A stretch of DNA of 34,037 bases from Pelargonium cotyledonis (lineage: Eukaryota; Streptophyta; Magnoliopsida; Geraniales; Geraniaceae): positions 1 through 34,037 of the forward strand of contig JAYMTA010000232.1 of assembly GCA_036897625.1 (NCBI GenBank), given 5' to 3'. The notes below the pieces were generated by a model that was given only the letters and a program-made list of their open reading frames with translations, had not been told where the DNA came from and made no database searches. The position numbers and the translations under genes are program-made. Shown in pieces: positions 21,041 through 32,200 of this stretch (positions are counted from its first letter, which is position 1; every line of letters starts with the position of its first letter).

Positions 21041-22760
21041 AGAGGTAAAAAACCCTAAAATGCATTTGGATCCATGGATTTGATTTGAAATTTGGGATTT
21101 GGGATTTGATATGTTGTACTTCAAATGCAAATATATTGTTCGGGGGCCATAGAATTTAAAAGCCGGTTTCTTCGTGAAATTCTGGATTTCAAACCAGAAC
21201 CATGAATCCAAAAGATTGCTAAAAGATATTTAGAATCGGTGATTCTTGGCATCATAATGGATTGAATGAGAGAGAGCAACATGAATTAGAGTAACATTCT
21301 TTAGAGAGTTCCTCTGGTTTGAGACTCTTGAGTTGTGTTTGGCACAGAAGAAAGTGAAAGAAAAAGAAAAAAGAAAACAAGTGAATTCACTTGGAGTTTT
21401 GGGATTGTAGTGTACACCCTTTGGATGGTGAGCTTGGGAATTTATTGTTAAAGCCACCAAATAGTCTTGAAACTGAATAAGAGGACCTTCCTCTTTGTGG
21501 TTTACCATGTTGTTTAATGTGTTGTATGTTACATGTTGGTGTTATGGATTAGAAGGATGATTCTTTAGCCCTGAAAAATGTGTTAGTTGAAGGAAAATGT
21601 CTTATTTTGGTCGGTCAACTATTTGTTTTGTTTCGAATTAGTACTTGATTTGACTTTTCATTCCAATATTGTGATCGAACAAATAGTGTATTTTATTGGT
21701 TCGATTCCTACCTGCGCATTCAAATTAGGTAGACATGAGAATTTTATTGTTAATGTGATGGCCACGTGGAATAAAATTGTATATTTGGTGGGTGTGGTCG
21801 AGATACATTAAACGCACATTTAACGGTATAATTGTATAATTATTCATAATAACATGTCAAATGTGTTGCACAATGTGAGGACAAGTGTGTTGGTTCTAGT
21901 GCGTTAGGTGGCATTCATGTTCGTCGTGGTCCATTTAGCAACTGTGTTTTTGTTCAAACTGATCAGCATAGTAACTAAACATGTTGTGTTCATGTGAGTT
22001 CGTGCAGTACACCGTCAACCTTCAACCCGACCCACGTATGTTTGAATTGTCAGTCTATTGTAGACCAAGCAAGTTCATCGTGGGTCGAAACATGTTGGTT
22101 AAGAAACGCCATACTTATAGGCCCACTTTTCAGGTCGGGTCAGCGTTGAACTTCAAGACGGATTAGGGCCAAGCCCGCTCGAGTTTAAACCGAAACCCGA
22201 AACCATCTGGCCCCGGGCCATTTAGTTGGGCCTTCTCTTAAGGAAGAGGAGGCTATGGCCTATGGGTGTAGTTTGGACCTACGAGCCCAATTAAAAAAGA
22301 ATCCTAAGAAAGAAAATGTTAGGGTACCCCTAAAAGGCAAGGGCATGGGATCCAAAATTTGTGGGACCCAAAAGTAGTACCTGACCTGCTAGAATTGTAC
22401 CATAAAAATTTAAAGAAAACCATAAAAGATCTTTGGTGATCTTGAACTTGATATGATGATCCATCAGCCATGAATGACCAGTCATCACATCTTGGTGCTG
22501 ATATCACAACATTTTTGTTGTACACCATTGAAGAAACAGAGAAATGGCCAGTGGCACTTAAGGCAATTATGCAAGGGAGATGTTCAATTCATACCTTGTT
22601 TGTTCGTGTTTTCCGTTACATGTTAATTTTTACACCGATAAATATATATATATTTATAGAAAATTGTTTATAAGTTGAATACAATTTTATATGTTTAACA
22701 TGATTATATAAATGTAAAACATATGTATTGATTCAGATTTAGATTTAATCCATAAGTCAA
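21041..22760. other. GT14 3' flank and spacer
   Basis: The GT14 3' UTR should begin here; AATAAA-like signals are loose (for example GAATAAG near 21475 and AATAAA near 21771). Bases 22010-22200 carry the CGGGT/ACCCG-rich repeat type. Short ORFs are present but none has a recognisable domain. Confidence 0.4.
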
Positions 22761-23430
22761 TAACTTAATCCTGTACGATAACTTGGATTAAAATTGTTAT
22801 AAATTCGGAAATTTATTTGTATGGTTTGCATATTTTGAGTTTCTAAATATAAAATTGATCATTGTCTAGTTGAATAGGATTGCGCAACGTCGTTAAATCC
22901 ACACATTTTGGGTTTCTATGGTTTTCTATGGAATAGTGATCCTCTTCATAAGGACCGGCCCTTAAATGAGTTTCTATGCAATAGTGGTCCTCCTAAAAAG
23001 TGGAGTCTCTTTGTTGGTTCCCATGCATTTTGGATCAATATTGTGCATGCTCTTATTTTAAGGCCTCCCTTAACTCTCTCTCTCTCTTACCAATAAGTCA
23101 ATAAAACATTGACAAGTGTTCAGTATTAATTATATTATTTATTTTTATATATATGTGGATCCCATTTAAATATTTAATGGTGAATCCCAACAATAAAGTG
23201 ATTTTTTATTTTGATTTCCTTGCTGACATAACAGACAAAAACTTACAGATTTGATGAGAAGAGACTTAATAACTTAATGAGTCCTTTAATATTGTACGAC
23301 AGCTTGAATCAAAATTGTTATAAGTTCGACAATTTATTTATATGGCTTGCATATTTTGAGTTTCTAAATATAAAATTGATCATTGTCTAGTCGAATAAGA
23401 TTGAGCAACGTTGATAAGTTCACACATTTT
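22761..23430. repeat. Direct-repeat pair, about 150 bases each
   Basis: Copies at about 22761-22909 and 23270-23430 share long runs, such as TATTTTGAGTTTCTAAATAT and AAAATTGATCATTGTCTAGT, and both begin near TAACTTAAT...TGTACGA and end near CACACATTTT. They flank about 360 bases with no coding content. This could be a very small terminal-repeat retroelement (TRIM) or a simple segment duplication. I saw no clear primer-binding site after the left copy. Confidence 0.5.
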
Positions 23431-24270
23431 AAATGTAAAATTTTAAATTTTCTGTCAAATTCTTTTGTCGCGGTTACTCTCGATGCCTCATTGTAAGAGA
23501 ACATCAACTACATTTTCTTTCTAAATTACAGTGCAAACACCATTGATGCCAATAATATCCTTGATCACATGTCCCTTTAAATGCTTTAGATTAAATCAAA
23601 TGGTAAAATTAAAATATTAGAAATGGATTATTAGTATCCCAATCAACACAAGTATAAAGAATGTCTATATGAAATGAACATTCACTTGATATTCTTATTA
23701 TGATTGCATATGCTCATTTGATGTATAGTTTTTAGCCGTACAATAACTCTTCAAATTATTTATAGAATAAGGTGGATACAAACAAATAACATCTAAATAA
23801 ATAATATTATAATTTGAAAAAAATAACTGTATACTACATTAATGACGCAAAACATACATGTAAGAGGAGTAACATTTCCCTTTGCACTTTTTTGCATGAA
23901 CAACATATGATAAACAAGCACCAAAATGTCGTTGGCTAGGACAACTCGATCCTAGATATATCGATTCCTATAGTTCGACAAATTAAATTTAAATAAAGAA
24001 AATAAAAAATTCGGTCTAATTAGTTTTATCATATCAATTATCAGATACACGTAAATTCACACATTATACACTAAAATTTAAAATCTAATTTGTGATTCAA
24101 ACATACGAACCGACGAAACCTTAAATCTCTTTCCGATAGAATTCAAATTAATTATCATCAACAACTTTAACATTTTACTAACATCCATTTCTAAAATGTG
24201 ACCAAACACAAGGACATGCCCAAGAAGTTGGCTTGTCAAGTTTTTTATTATTTTTATTTTTATATTTACA
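23431..24270. other. AT-rich spacer / HIPP promoter region
   Basis: No gene, RNA or clear repeat is recognised. The final few hundred bases should include HIPP regulatory sequence; I see no distinctive cluster of known elements. Confidence 0.4.
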
Positions 24271-24275
24271 TTTTC

Positions 24276-24286
24276 CAAGTATTTAA
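24276..24286 (+). promoter_or_regulatory. HIPP: Possible TATA box of HIPP
   Basis: The sequence AAGTATTTAAAG lies about 255 bases before the HIPP ATG. Transcription would start near 24310, ahead of a CT-rich leader (CCTCTTCTCCTCCTTCCC), a pattern common at plant starts. The match to TATA consensus is only moderate. Confidence 0.35.
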
Positions 24287-24352
24287 AGTTAAATCACATC
24301 GCTTCAGAAATCAGAGCGGCCTCTTCTCCTCCTTCCCTACATATCTATTTCC

Positions 24353-24382
24353 ATGTGCTTTTGTACGCTTGCTTTCCTCTGA
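24353..24382 (+). promoter_or_regulatory. HIPP: Short upstream ORF in the HIPP leader
   Basis: ATG at 24353 opens a nine-codon ORF (MCFCTLAFL) that stops at 24380-24382, about 155 bases before the main ATG. It would be in the transcript if transcription starts at the proposed TATA box. Confidence 0.35.
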
Positions 24383-24538
24383 TTTCTGAGCAACCCCCAA
24401 AAATAGGTGAAGAAAGAAGAAGAAAAAGAAACTACCCAGATACTTGTAGGGAAAGCAAAAACCAGTAACTCACCATTCTCACTACCCATTTTGCTTCTAC
24501 TATCATTTTACAGAAAGAGAGAGAATTTTCCAAGGAAA

Positions 24539-26234
24539 ATGACTAAAGAAGAAGACTTTAAGCTCCTCAAGATCCAGGTATTTCTGAAAATGCCAAGTTG
24601 GGTTTTTGGTATTTTCTCAAGAATCTTCTTCTTCTTCTTCCTCTGTTGTTTCTGGGTTTGTTTCAAGTTTGTGTTTTTTTATAATGTTTCTTAACAGACT
24701 TGTGTTCTCAAAGTGAGCATCCACTGTGATGGGTGTAAGCAAAAAGTGAAGAAACTCCTTCAGAGAATTGAAGGTGCTCACTTTTTCACTCCCTCTTTAC
24801 TTTTGTTTCCTAGTGATGTGGTAACTTTCCTAGAAAGTCACTGTTTGGCTCCTGAGAAAATGAGAAGATGTGAAAATTACAGTTCTGGGTTCCTGGTTCT
24901 TCAGCTGGGTTTGATTACTAATTTATGACTTTTGTGGTTGTATCTCTCATCTCATCATAATACTTCTTATTGGTAAATATGAGCAAGTTATGTGTTTTTT
25001 TGGAAAATTGCTCAGCCATAGCTATGGAAATTTGATCTCTTTTCTCTGATTTTGTCTAGTGTTGTTTTACCTGTCTTAAACTCTAGAGATTGGTAAATAC
25101 ATTTATATTATCCAGAAGCAAATTATGGGTTTCTGTTGGGAAATTTCTCAATCATGGGTTTTATGTAATTTCTCTCATCTAAACTGTATTGGGAAATCAG
25201 GTGTTTACCAAGTGAGTATAGATTCAGAGCAACAAAAAGTGACAGTTGCAGGGACAGTAGATTCTGCAACTTTGATCAAGAAACTGGTGAGAGCTGGGAA
25301 GCATGCTGAGCTTTGGTTACAGAAAGGGAACAACCAGCAACAGAACCAAAACAACAAGAACAAGAACAACAATTGCATCAATGAGGAGAAGAACAAGAAC
25401 AACAAGAACAAAGGTCAAAAGCAGCAGCAAGGACAAGGAATGAAGGGGATGGAAGCTTTCAAGAACCAGCTGAAGATTGTTGATTTGGGTTCTGAAGATG
25501 ATTGTTCCGATGATGATTGTTTTGATGAAGATGATGAAGATGGGTTTGGTGAAGAGGAGTTGATGTTTTTGAAGCAGCAATTGCAGCAGAAACAAGCCAT
25601 TGCTGTCAACAATGCCAAGAAAAATGCTGCTGCTGCTGCAATTGGTGTCAACAAGAACAACAACAGCAATGTCGGGAATGCGAATGGAGGGAGGAAAGCT
25701 AACCTGAACCCGAACCCGAACCCGAATCAGAATCAGAATGTGAAGGGAAATCAACCTGCAGCTATGAAAGTGAACAATGTCAATGTTCCGAGCAATGCTG
25801 GCTTGGGAGGGTTTCATGGCAACAATCCATCAGGATTGTTCCAAAATGGTGTTCAAGGTCTAATGCCAATTAACATGAATGGGTATCAACAACAAAACAT
25901 GAACCCTAATCAAGCTGCAGTGATGATGATGATGCAAAACAAGCAAGCCCAAATGCTACAGCAGCAGCAGCAGCAACAAGAAGCTCAGATACTGCAACAG
26001 CAACAGCAACAAGCTCAGATGCTGCAACAGCAACAGCAACAAGCTCAGCAACAACAAGCTCAGATGATGTATAACAGGTCAACCTATATTCCACCAAACA
26101 CTGGTTACTACTATTACAACAACCACCCAGCAGCTCCATACCCTCCTCAACCACACTACACTTATCAAACCAGTTCCACAGAAGCAGCACACATGTTCAG
26201 TGATGAAAACACAAGCAGCTGTTCAATAATGTAA
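24539..26234 (+). CDS. HIPP: Heavy-metal-associated isoprenylated plant protein (HIPP)
   Basis: Three exons, 24539-24577, 24698-24773 and 25201-26234 (TAA), give 382 residues. The N-terminal heavy-metal domain (about 14-77) has the metal-binding HCDGCKQKV (Cys23 and Cys26) and the usual fold pattern TCVLKVSIH ... [10 protein letters not shown] ... KVTVAG ... [15 protein letters not shown]. An Asn/Lys-rich linker, an acidic patch (about 133-162, [17 protein letters not shown]) and an Asn- and Gln-rich tail (about 288-327) follow. The last four residues, CSIM (379-382), form a CaaX box for prenylation and hence membrane attachment. This layout matches the HIPP32-37 group of Arabidopsis. Such proteins are thought to bind or carry metals such as Cu, Zn or Cd and to act in stress responses; the metal here is not predictable. 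The short first exon (13 codons) and intron positions fit family members. Confidence 0.93.
25947..26066 (+). repeat. HIPP: Gln-codon repeat in HIPP
   Basis: A CAG/CAA tract contains units of about 33 bases (GCTCAGATGCTGCAACAGCA and on) repeated three to four times, encoding Q-runs separated by AQM/AQI. Such tracts change length by slippage and probably vary between individuals. Confidence 0.8.
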
Positions 26235-26561
26235 TAGATAGTGATGGTGGTGCTGTTGGTGTGGTGTTGACCTAAGAAATTCCCCTTGTTTAGTGGGGTG
26301 TTCTCTAGTGTTGTGTGTGTGGTTTGTTCATTTTGGCAGAGAGTCCTGTTTATCACTATCCTGTAGTGTGTAAGATATATGGGATTTCTGAAATTCAAGA
26401 ATCATCCTACAATCTTATGTGTCTGTGTGCATTGTGTAGTTGTCAAGATAATGTTTCTTTTCTAATTTTTAACATAGATTTCTCCATTTCAGTTTCAGTT
26501 AGCCACATATACACATGTACAATAATCAAATGTTTCAGGGCAAAAAGTCTCATTAGCATAT

Positions 26562-26567
26562 AATAAA
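26562..26567 (+). terminator. HIPP: Candidate poly(A) signal of HIPP
   Basis: AATAAA lies about 330 bases after the HIPP stop codon, the first perfect signal downstream of it. The cleavage site is likely 10-30 bases further. Confidence 0.5.
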
Positions 26568-26738
26568 ATCATGTTAAACTCGCATGTAACTCAAAAAACA
26601 TTAATCAACTACAGAAAGACCGAACAAGTATCTCAACTTGTGATTCCTTAACAATTCAAAAACCGTGAACTAACTAATTCATTACCTTTTTAGGGTCGGA
26701 TTAATGTTAGATTTTTAAAACCGAATCTGAAATTTGAA

Positions 26739-26885
26739 TTAACACATCGAGTCTAGATGGCAAGGAGGAGGGCATTTGAGGTATTTTGGAAAAATATGGT
26801 CAACTATGGGGTTTTGTAATTTGGTTAGAGAGGGAGTTGCAGACAAGAAGGCATTGGTCACTGTGCTATGTGTGCAGAGAGACAT
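26739..26885 (-). CDS. Possible small ORF behind a G-box/TATA promoter
   Basis: A 48-codon minus-strand ORF starts at the ATG of 26885-26883 (MSLCTHSTVTNAFLSATPSL) and ends TAA at 26739. The start is about 60 bases downstream of a TATA box and would have a leader of roughly 30 bases. The N-terminus is Ser/Thr-rich with few acidic residues, faintly like a chloroplast transit peptide. It has no recognised homology. It may be a broken or first-exon remnant of a light- or ABA-regulated gene, or chance. Confidence 0.2.
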   Translation of the reverse strand: MSLCTHSTVTNAFLSATPSLTKLQNPIVDHIFPKYLKCPPPCHLDSMC

Positions 26886-26943
26886 GATGACACTGTGAAG
26901 AGTGAGAGGTTGACAATGTGGGTGCGTCACGTTAGCTGAAGAC

Positions 26944-26996
26944 TATATAGTACAGTTTTTGCACGTTAGGGTTGTTTTGCACGTGCCCTTCACGTG
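26944..26996 (-). promoter_or_regulatory. Two G-boxes and TATA box, minus-strand promoter-like cluster
   Basis: Two perfect CACGTG boxes (26980-26985 and 26991-26996) are 11 bases apart, about one helical turn. A further ACGT core (TAACGTGC, read on minus) is near 26961-26968, and ACTATATAGT at 26943-26952 serves as a TATA box. The order G-box, G-box, ACGT, TATA fits a bZIP/bHLH-controlled (ABA or light type) promoter firing leftwards. No confirmed gene lies behind it. Confidence 0.45.
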
Positions 26997-28585
26997 CTTT
27001 CGTGTTCAATGATGTCACCTGGTACAGGACACAACGGCTTTTTTTTCCTTCTTCCCTTTCTCTCTTGACCAAAAAGACACACTCGTCCTGTTACTATTCC
27101 TAGCTAGCTTTCAACTCTTTTTTTTATTTTTTTCCTGAAAGTATTCTCTTATGCAATGTGAAATTATTCCACTCACAAAAATCAAACCAATAATGATAAA
27201 TAATAGTAACAATTTTTGTTTGTTTTTTCAAAATAAGTTCTACAATAATAATAATATATCATGTTATCATTAGAATTTACAATCTCAAAAAAAGAATGGA
27301 GCTTAAATTATAACACAAGTAATCTAACTAAAATTCAAAACAATATCAAATGTCGGTGCAAAAAATAACAAGTAAATACGTTACATTGAATTTTGTAACA
27401 ATTATTATCGGTAAACTTGCAAATATTTCAATTCTTTTAAGGATCAAAAGCTCATTTAAGTAGCAACTGAACAAACAAGCCCTAAAGGCACCAGGTAACT
27501 TGTTAATTGTAAATGGCACAGAAGCTAAGCACTGCCCAAGACATTAAAGTTAATTTTGGCCCATCATGCTGTCTGGATTATGTTTTCTTGGAAAAAGATG
27601 TGAATATCTCTTTCTTTGGTTATTACTCTCAGAGGATCAGAGAAGCTACAGCTCTTAAATTACCCAGTAAACTATCAGAATCTTGACCTATGACTTTCAC
27701 TGGTTCAATTTTTCATGAGCAACATAACAAAATATTTAATGAAGACTTCACATTAAGCTGTGAACTAACCAGGAACCACAGAACCAGGGTGTTTGGGTTT
27801 AGCTCTAGTTCAAATTTGAACTAAACATTAGACCTGACAACTATTTATCAGTTCTATCCTTTTAAATAGGAGTTATATATTGTTTCTTCGGAAACATCCG
27901 ATAAAATTGAGAACGTTACACAGAAATAGAAGCTATATATTAGCATGAGTAATATGTGCAACTACACATTTCTGAAAAAATATTTCGGTTTCATTTTTCA
28001 AAATAGATAGTCAAGTATTGAAGTATGACATAAATGAGTCGTCTATGGGAAGCGAAGAAAAAAAGTAACTAGAAAAATAATCGAAAATATAGCTAGTAAA
28101 CAGAGATGTCGATGAACACGTCGTCGTGAGAGCCGTAAAGCGGAAGTGATGCAAACCGTGCTGAGAAATTTGGTTCAGAGATATATGATAAACATGATTA
28201 TTATTTTTTAGCACAATGCTCCTAAAATAGTTAAGGGTACCATGTTTACCACTAAATGAAGAGATATATTATTGCTTACAAACAATCTCCGATAAAAACA
28301 CGTTTATTTTTTGTCTGACTCGTTAAGAACCATGCCAAAATTACCTCAGTACACTAAACATCCTAAACTAAATGCTTGTTTTTTAGGTAATGAAAAGAAC
28401 CTCGTTAACGCAAAGTTAAGCGCCAAAAGGGTGAATTTGCTACATACACAGCTTTAGAATCTTGATAGTTCTTTGATTTATCAACTTTACATAGTTATTG
28501 GATGTTTTCATGGTATGAAATTTGATAGGCGCAATAGAGGAGTGCAGTGAAAACAACCAAACCACAAAGGCAAAAATAATAACAA
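26997..28585. other. AT-rich spacer between HIPP and AIP1
   Basis: No gene, RNA or mobile element is recognised. Short ORFs (for example minus 28011-28214) lack recognisable features and are treated as chance. Confidence 0.45.
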
Positions 28586-28596
28586 AACGTCATGCT

Positions 28597-28602
28597 TATT
28601 TT
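28597..28602 (-). terminator. AIP1: Candidate poly(A) signal of AIP1
   Basis: Minus-strand AATAAA within TTAATAAAATAAGC. It follows the proposed last 3' UTR exon that begins at 28750. Confidence 0.45.
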
Positions 28603-28750
28603 ATTAATCTTCCAAAATTGCATTTGCATAGGCTCATATATATACTTTGTACTGTAATAAGGTTTGGTAAACACTCACTAAGATGGTCTTTGCATGTCAT
28701 GGTTGATTAGCTCCAGCCTCCACCGAAGTACAAAACTTACTAATCCAAAT

Positions 28751-29213
28751 CTGCAGGACAAAAGTGTGAGATTAAAACTTTCAGGACCTATCATGGACGG
28801 AATATACTGTCCAATCTAATTGTTACTACGAATGTAGAGTTTTTGTTTGGGAGCGAGACTCAAGAATCAGATTGTTTGTGTTTAGATAAAGACTTTTTGG
28901 TCATGAAAATGACTAGGGAATGAGATTATTTCTATTTCTGATCTTGATTTTCATTCCCATTCTAACTTTTTAATATCCAAACAGTACATAAGTTCATTTG
29001 ATTAATTACCTGTTGTAATGTGTTTTTTTCACCTTTTAGACAATTGATGCAGTAAAAATGGAGTCCTGCAAAACAACAATACAATTACATTCATAAAGTT
29101 TCAAACAATCTGTCATGGAATTATTAGTTTTGTCTTTTGGGTCACAGTACAAAACCAACAAGTAAGATACTGGGATGCTGAAATAAGGAGTGGAAATATG
29201 ACAACTTTCTTAC
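28751..29213 (-). other. AIP1: Two introns in the 3' UTR of AIP1
   Basis: After the stop codon at 29251-29249, a donor (TTAGTG|GTAAGAAAG, GT at 29213-29212) and acceptor (TTTTGCAG|GACTCC, ending 29066) define intron A. A 56-base exon (29065-29010) is followed by donor CAACAG|GTAATTAA and acceptor TCCTGCAG|ATTTGG (ending 28751), intron B. Intron B holds a MITE. The last junction would lie about 91 bases beyond the stop. An alternative donor inside the stop region (GATCAA|GTATGA) would extend the coding frame into the 56-base exon. All borders are inferred from consensus. Confidence 0.45.
28837..28988. mobile_element. MITE copy in AIP1 3' UTR intron
   Basis: The element begins near GTTTTTGTTTGGGAG and ends AATATCCAAACAGTAC. 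Its interior, TTGGTCATGAAAATGACTAG and TTTTCATTCCCATTC, is the same as in the better-preserved copy at 29987-30150. The outermost bases have diverged. Confidence 0.6.
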
Positions 29214-29248
29214 CACTAAGTTTGCAAATTGCATTTGAGATGTCATAT

Positions 29249-32200
29249 TCATACTTGATCAGGAGGCAACTTCCACATACGAACACAAGCATCCTCACCC
29301 GCACTGACCACACTGCGCTCATCTGCAAAAGTCACGCCATTAACTCCACCCAAATGGGCACCCTTTACTGTTATGCGGCTTGAAGCCGGTTTTCCAATTT
29401 CATATATGATGACACAAGTGTCAATTGATCCAGTGGCCACATATTTGCTATCTGGAGACCAAGCTAAGGCGTTGATGCGAGCAGTGTGGAACAACATGTT
29501 ATTCAGCTTCACCTGCAAGAAATGAAAAATCATAATTTCAGTAGTAGAATGCTTCAGAGACATAGTGTCACTTAGAAAGTAAAGTACCATCTTACACCAT
29601 TGATGACACAAGTGTTTCTAAGCTACGTGCATTCTCTGTTCTTTCTAATGCTAATGCCGCAGAAAAGTAGCAGCACTTGTGCATCTTTGGCTATTTTGCA
29701 AAGCACTTCAAATATAGCATCGTTTTATTATGTTTTCATTACCACACATGTGTACCAAACAAGTAAAGAACTAAAGTGCTGATGACAGTGTTTCTAAGCT
29801 AAGCGGATTCTCGTTTCTTTCTTATGCTAATCCAGCAGAAAAGAAGCAGCACTTGTTCATCTTTTGCTATTTTGCAAAGCACTTCAAATATAGCATAGGT
29901 TTTTTATGTTTTCATTACCACACATGTTTGGTTTTTGAGTTCTATATGAAATATCAGTGCTACACAAGTAAAGAACTAAAGTGCTAAGGTAGCGTTTGGA
30001 TTAGAGGTTTTGTTATGAAATGAGAATCAAGAATCGGAATGAAAATGATATTTTCATTGTTCATGTTTGTATTATGAGTTTTCGGTCATGAAAATGACTC
30101 CGGAATGAGAATCTCATTGTCATTTCAATTTTATAATCCAAACGATACCTAAAAGTCTATATTATGACTTGAGTTTCAGATACCTCATGGGTGGCACGAT
30201 CCCAAACAACAGCTTCACGATTGGCATCACCTGAAGCAAACATGGTCTCATCTGGCGAGTATCTTATGACACTAATTTCACCTCGATGCTTTTCAAGGAC
30301 TGCCTTTTCAGTAAGAACTCCATCTGAGACAGAATATATATGCAACTTACCATTCTGCCCACCCACAATGGCTTCACTGCCATCAGGCGAAATGGAAGAT
30401 GCTGTTACAGAAAAGCCAAGGTCAATAGTTGCTACTACTTTAAGACCCTGAAGCAAGACAACTCCAGTGGCAGTTGAAATCAAAGCCAGCCCAGGGCAAT
30501 TAAGGGCAAGGTTCACGTCCTTTGGTTGGGTCCCAATATCAACACATTCTGCTTCTTCGGATCCATCCTCTTTAAAACTCCAAACCTGAAGAGGATACAG
30601 AGAGCAACAGAGTAAATAATACAATTCAAGTGATGGTTCATGCCAAGAAACTTCAGTTTTCTTTTCTATGTAATAATAGTCCTATCTCCAATACATGTTA
30701 TCTTCCTTGAGGTAGATAAAAAATACAGGAAAAAATGGATTAACATAATGTTAGGCTTCAGGGAACATTTTTTCCCATAAAATTCTAATTGATAATCAAA
30801 ATGTTCCCTAGTATTGATCACCTTATTGTCGAATCCAGACGTAATAATCGCTCCACCAACAGCTGCTAAGCATTTAATTTTGGTATCTTTCCTATCCAAT
30901 TTTGAACAGTAGCCGACACCTTGAATCCATTTAACAATCACTCCCTCGTAGCTGCAGGACAAAACAGCCCTTGGGTCGCTATTTGGAATAACAGTCAATG
31001 AAGTGACATTCCTCAGATGGCCAGATACTGATATTGGGCTTTCATCTAGATTTTTGGCAGAATATAAGTTCATTGTGCCACCAAGGGAGATAGTAACAAT
31101 ATGTTCATTCAGCCACAGACATCCAACAAGCATGTCATCCACCCCACCAGATCCGGGACAGACCATTGTTTTATTCACCTTCCCACTACCATCCTCGAGA
31201 ATGTCCCAAACCTTTGCTGACTTATCGGCAGAGACAGTGAGTACCTAATAAAGATCATGAACAAAGCATAAAACAACTTTTTGGCAGAAGAGAGTTGAAG
31301 ATCATAAGTTGTTAAGTGCAAGTAATGCTGAAATTCATGCATGTGTACTGGAAGATGTACAAAAATATGAGGAATCTTGGAAAATGGCAAAAGCCCAACT
31401 ATTACATGTTTAAATGAACGATTAAGAACCAAGTTTTCTTGCTACTATTCATGTAGAGTGTACATATATGTCATTCTGAACGCATTTGTGCTTGAGAGAA
31501 CATAAGACTTTAACATAACCAAATTTGCAGTTAGGATGGTAGAGGGCAAATGTGTGAGATGTCTGTTAAAACTTGTTTTATCCTCACTGATGAAAACTTC
31601 AAACTAAGTCAGCAAGTAACCATACACAAAATGAACAATATGGGTGAATGTACTTACATCTAAACCGAAATGGAATTAAACAAAGAACTTCAAAGGAAAC
31701 AGCATATTTGTTTCATATTAGATGGAGGAACTGCCCCACTAAAAGGAGTCAAGAATGTGAAGCAAGGATCTTCAAATAAACAGCTCAATCCGCATTGGTT
31801 ATATTGACAGGAACGACATCCAATCAACCAGATCCTTTGTTTGTAAGTGCCAACAGTATGAGGTAGACAGCAGACCAACCCGTGTAATTAAATTAGAAAA
31901 TTCCTAGAAATTCATCTTCATAATTGTTGAGAAGTGGATGTTGTCCCACGTTGGAAAAATAGAATGATAATGAGCTAAGTATAATGGTACAAGCCAAACC
32001 CTACTAATAGGTTGATTTTTTAATCTGGGAAACCCAAGCCATTGTATTTAGTCCGTTATTAAAATTTAACAATAATAATCAAGTAAAAGAATAACCCCAT
32101 TTTACAATAACATAAAGCTGCAAGCATTTAATCATGGGTCTTTACATTACTGCCCGATCACTGATTGTTAAGATTCTTTTGTAATTTCTTATTCATGGAG

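Noticed and set aside
25317-25817. 166-codon minus-strand open frame rich in Leu/Val/Ile
   Set aside because: It is the complement of Asn/Lys/Gln-rich HIPP coding sequence; the hydrophobic look is a by-product.
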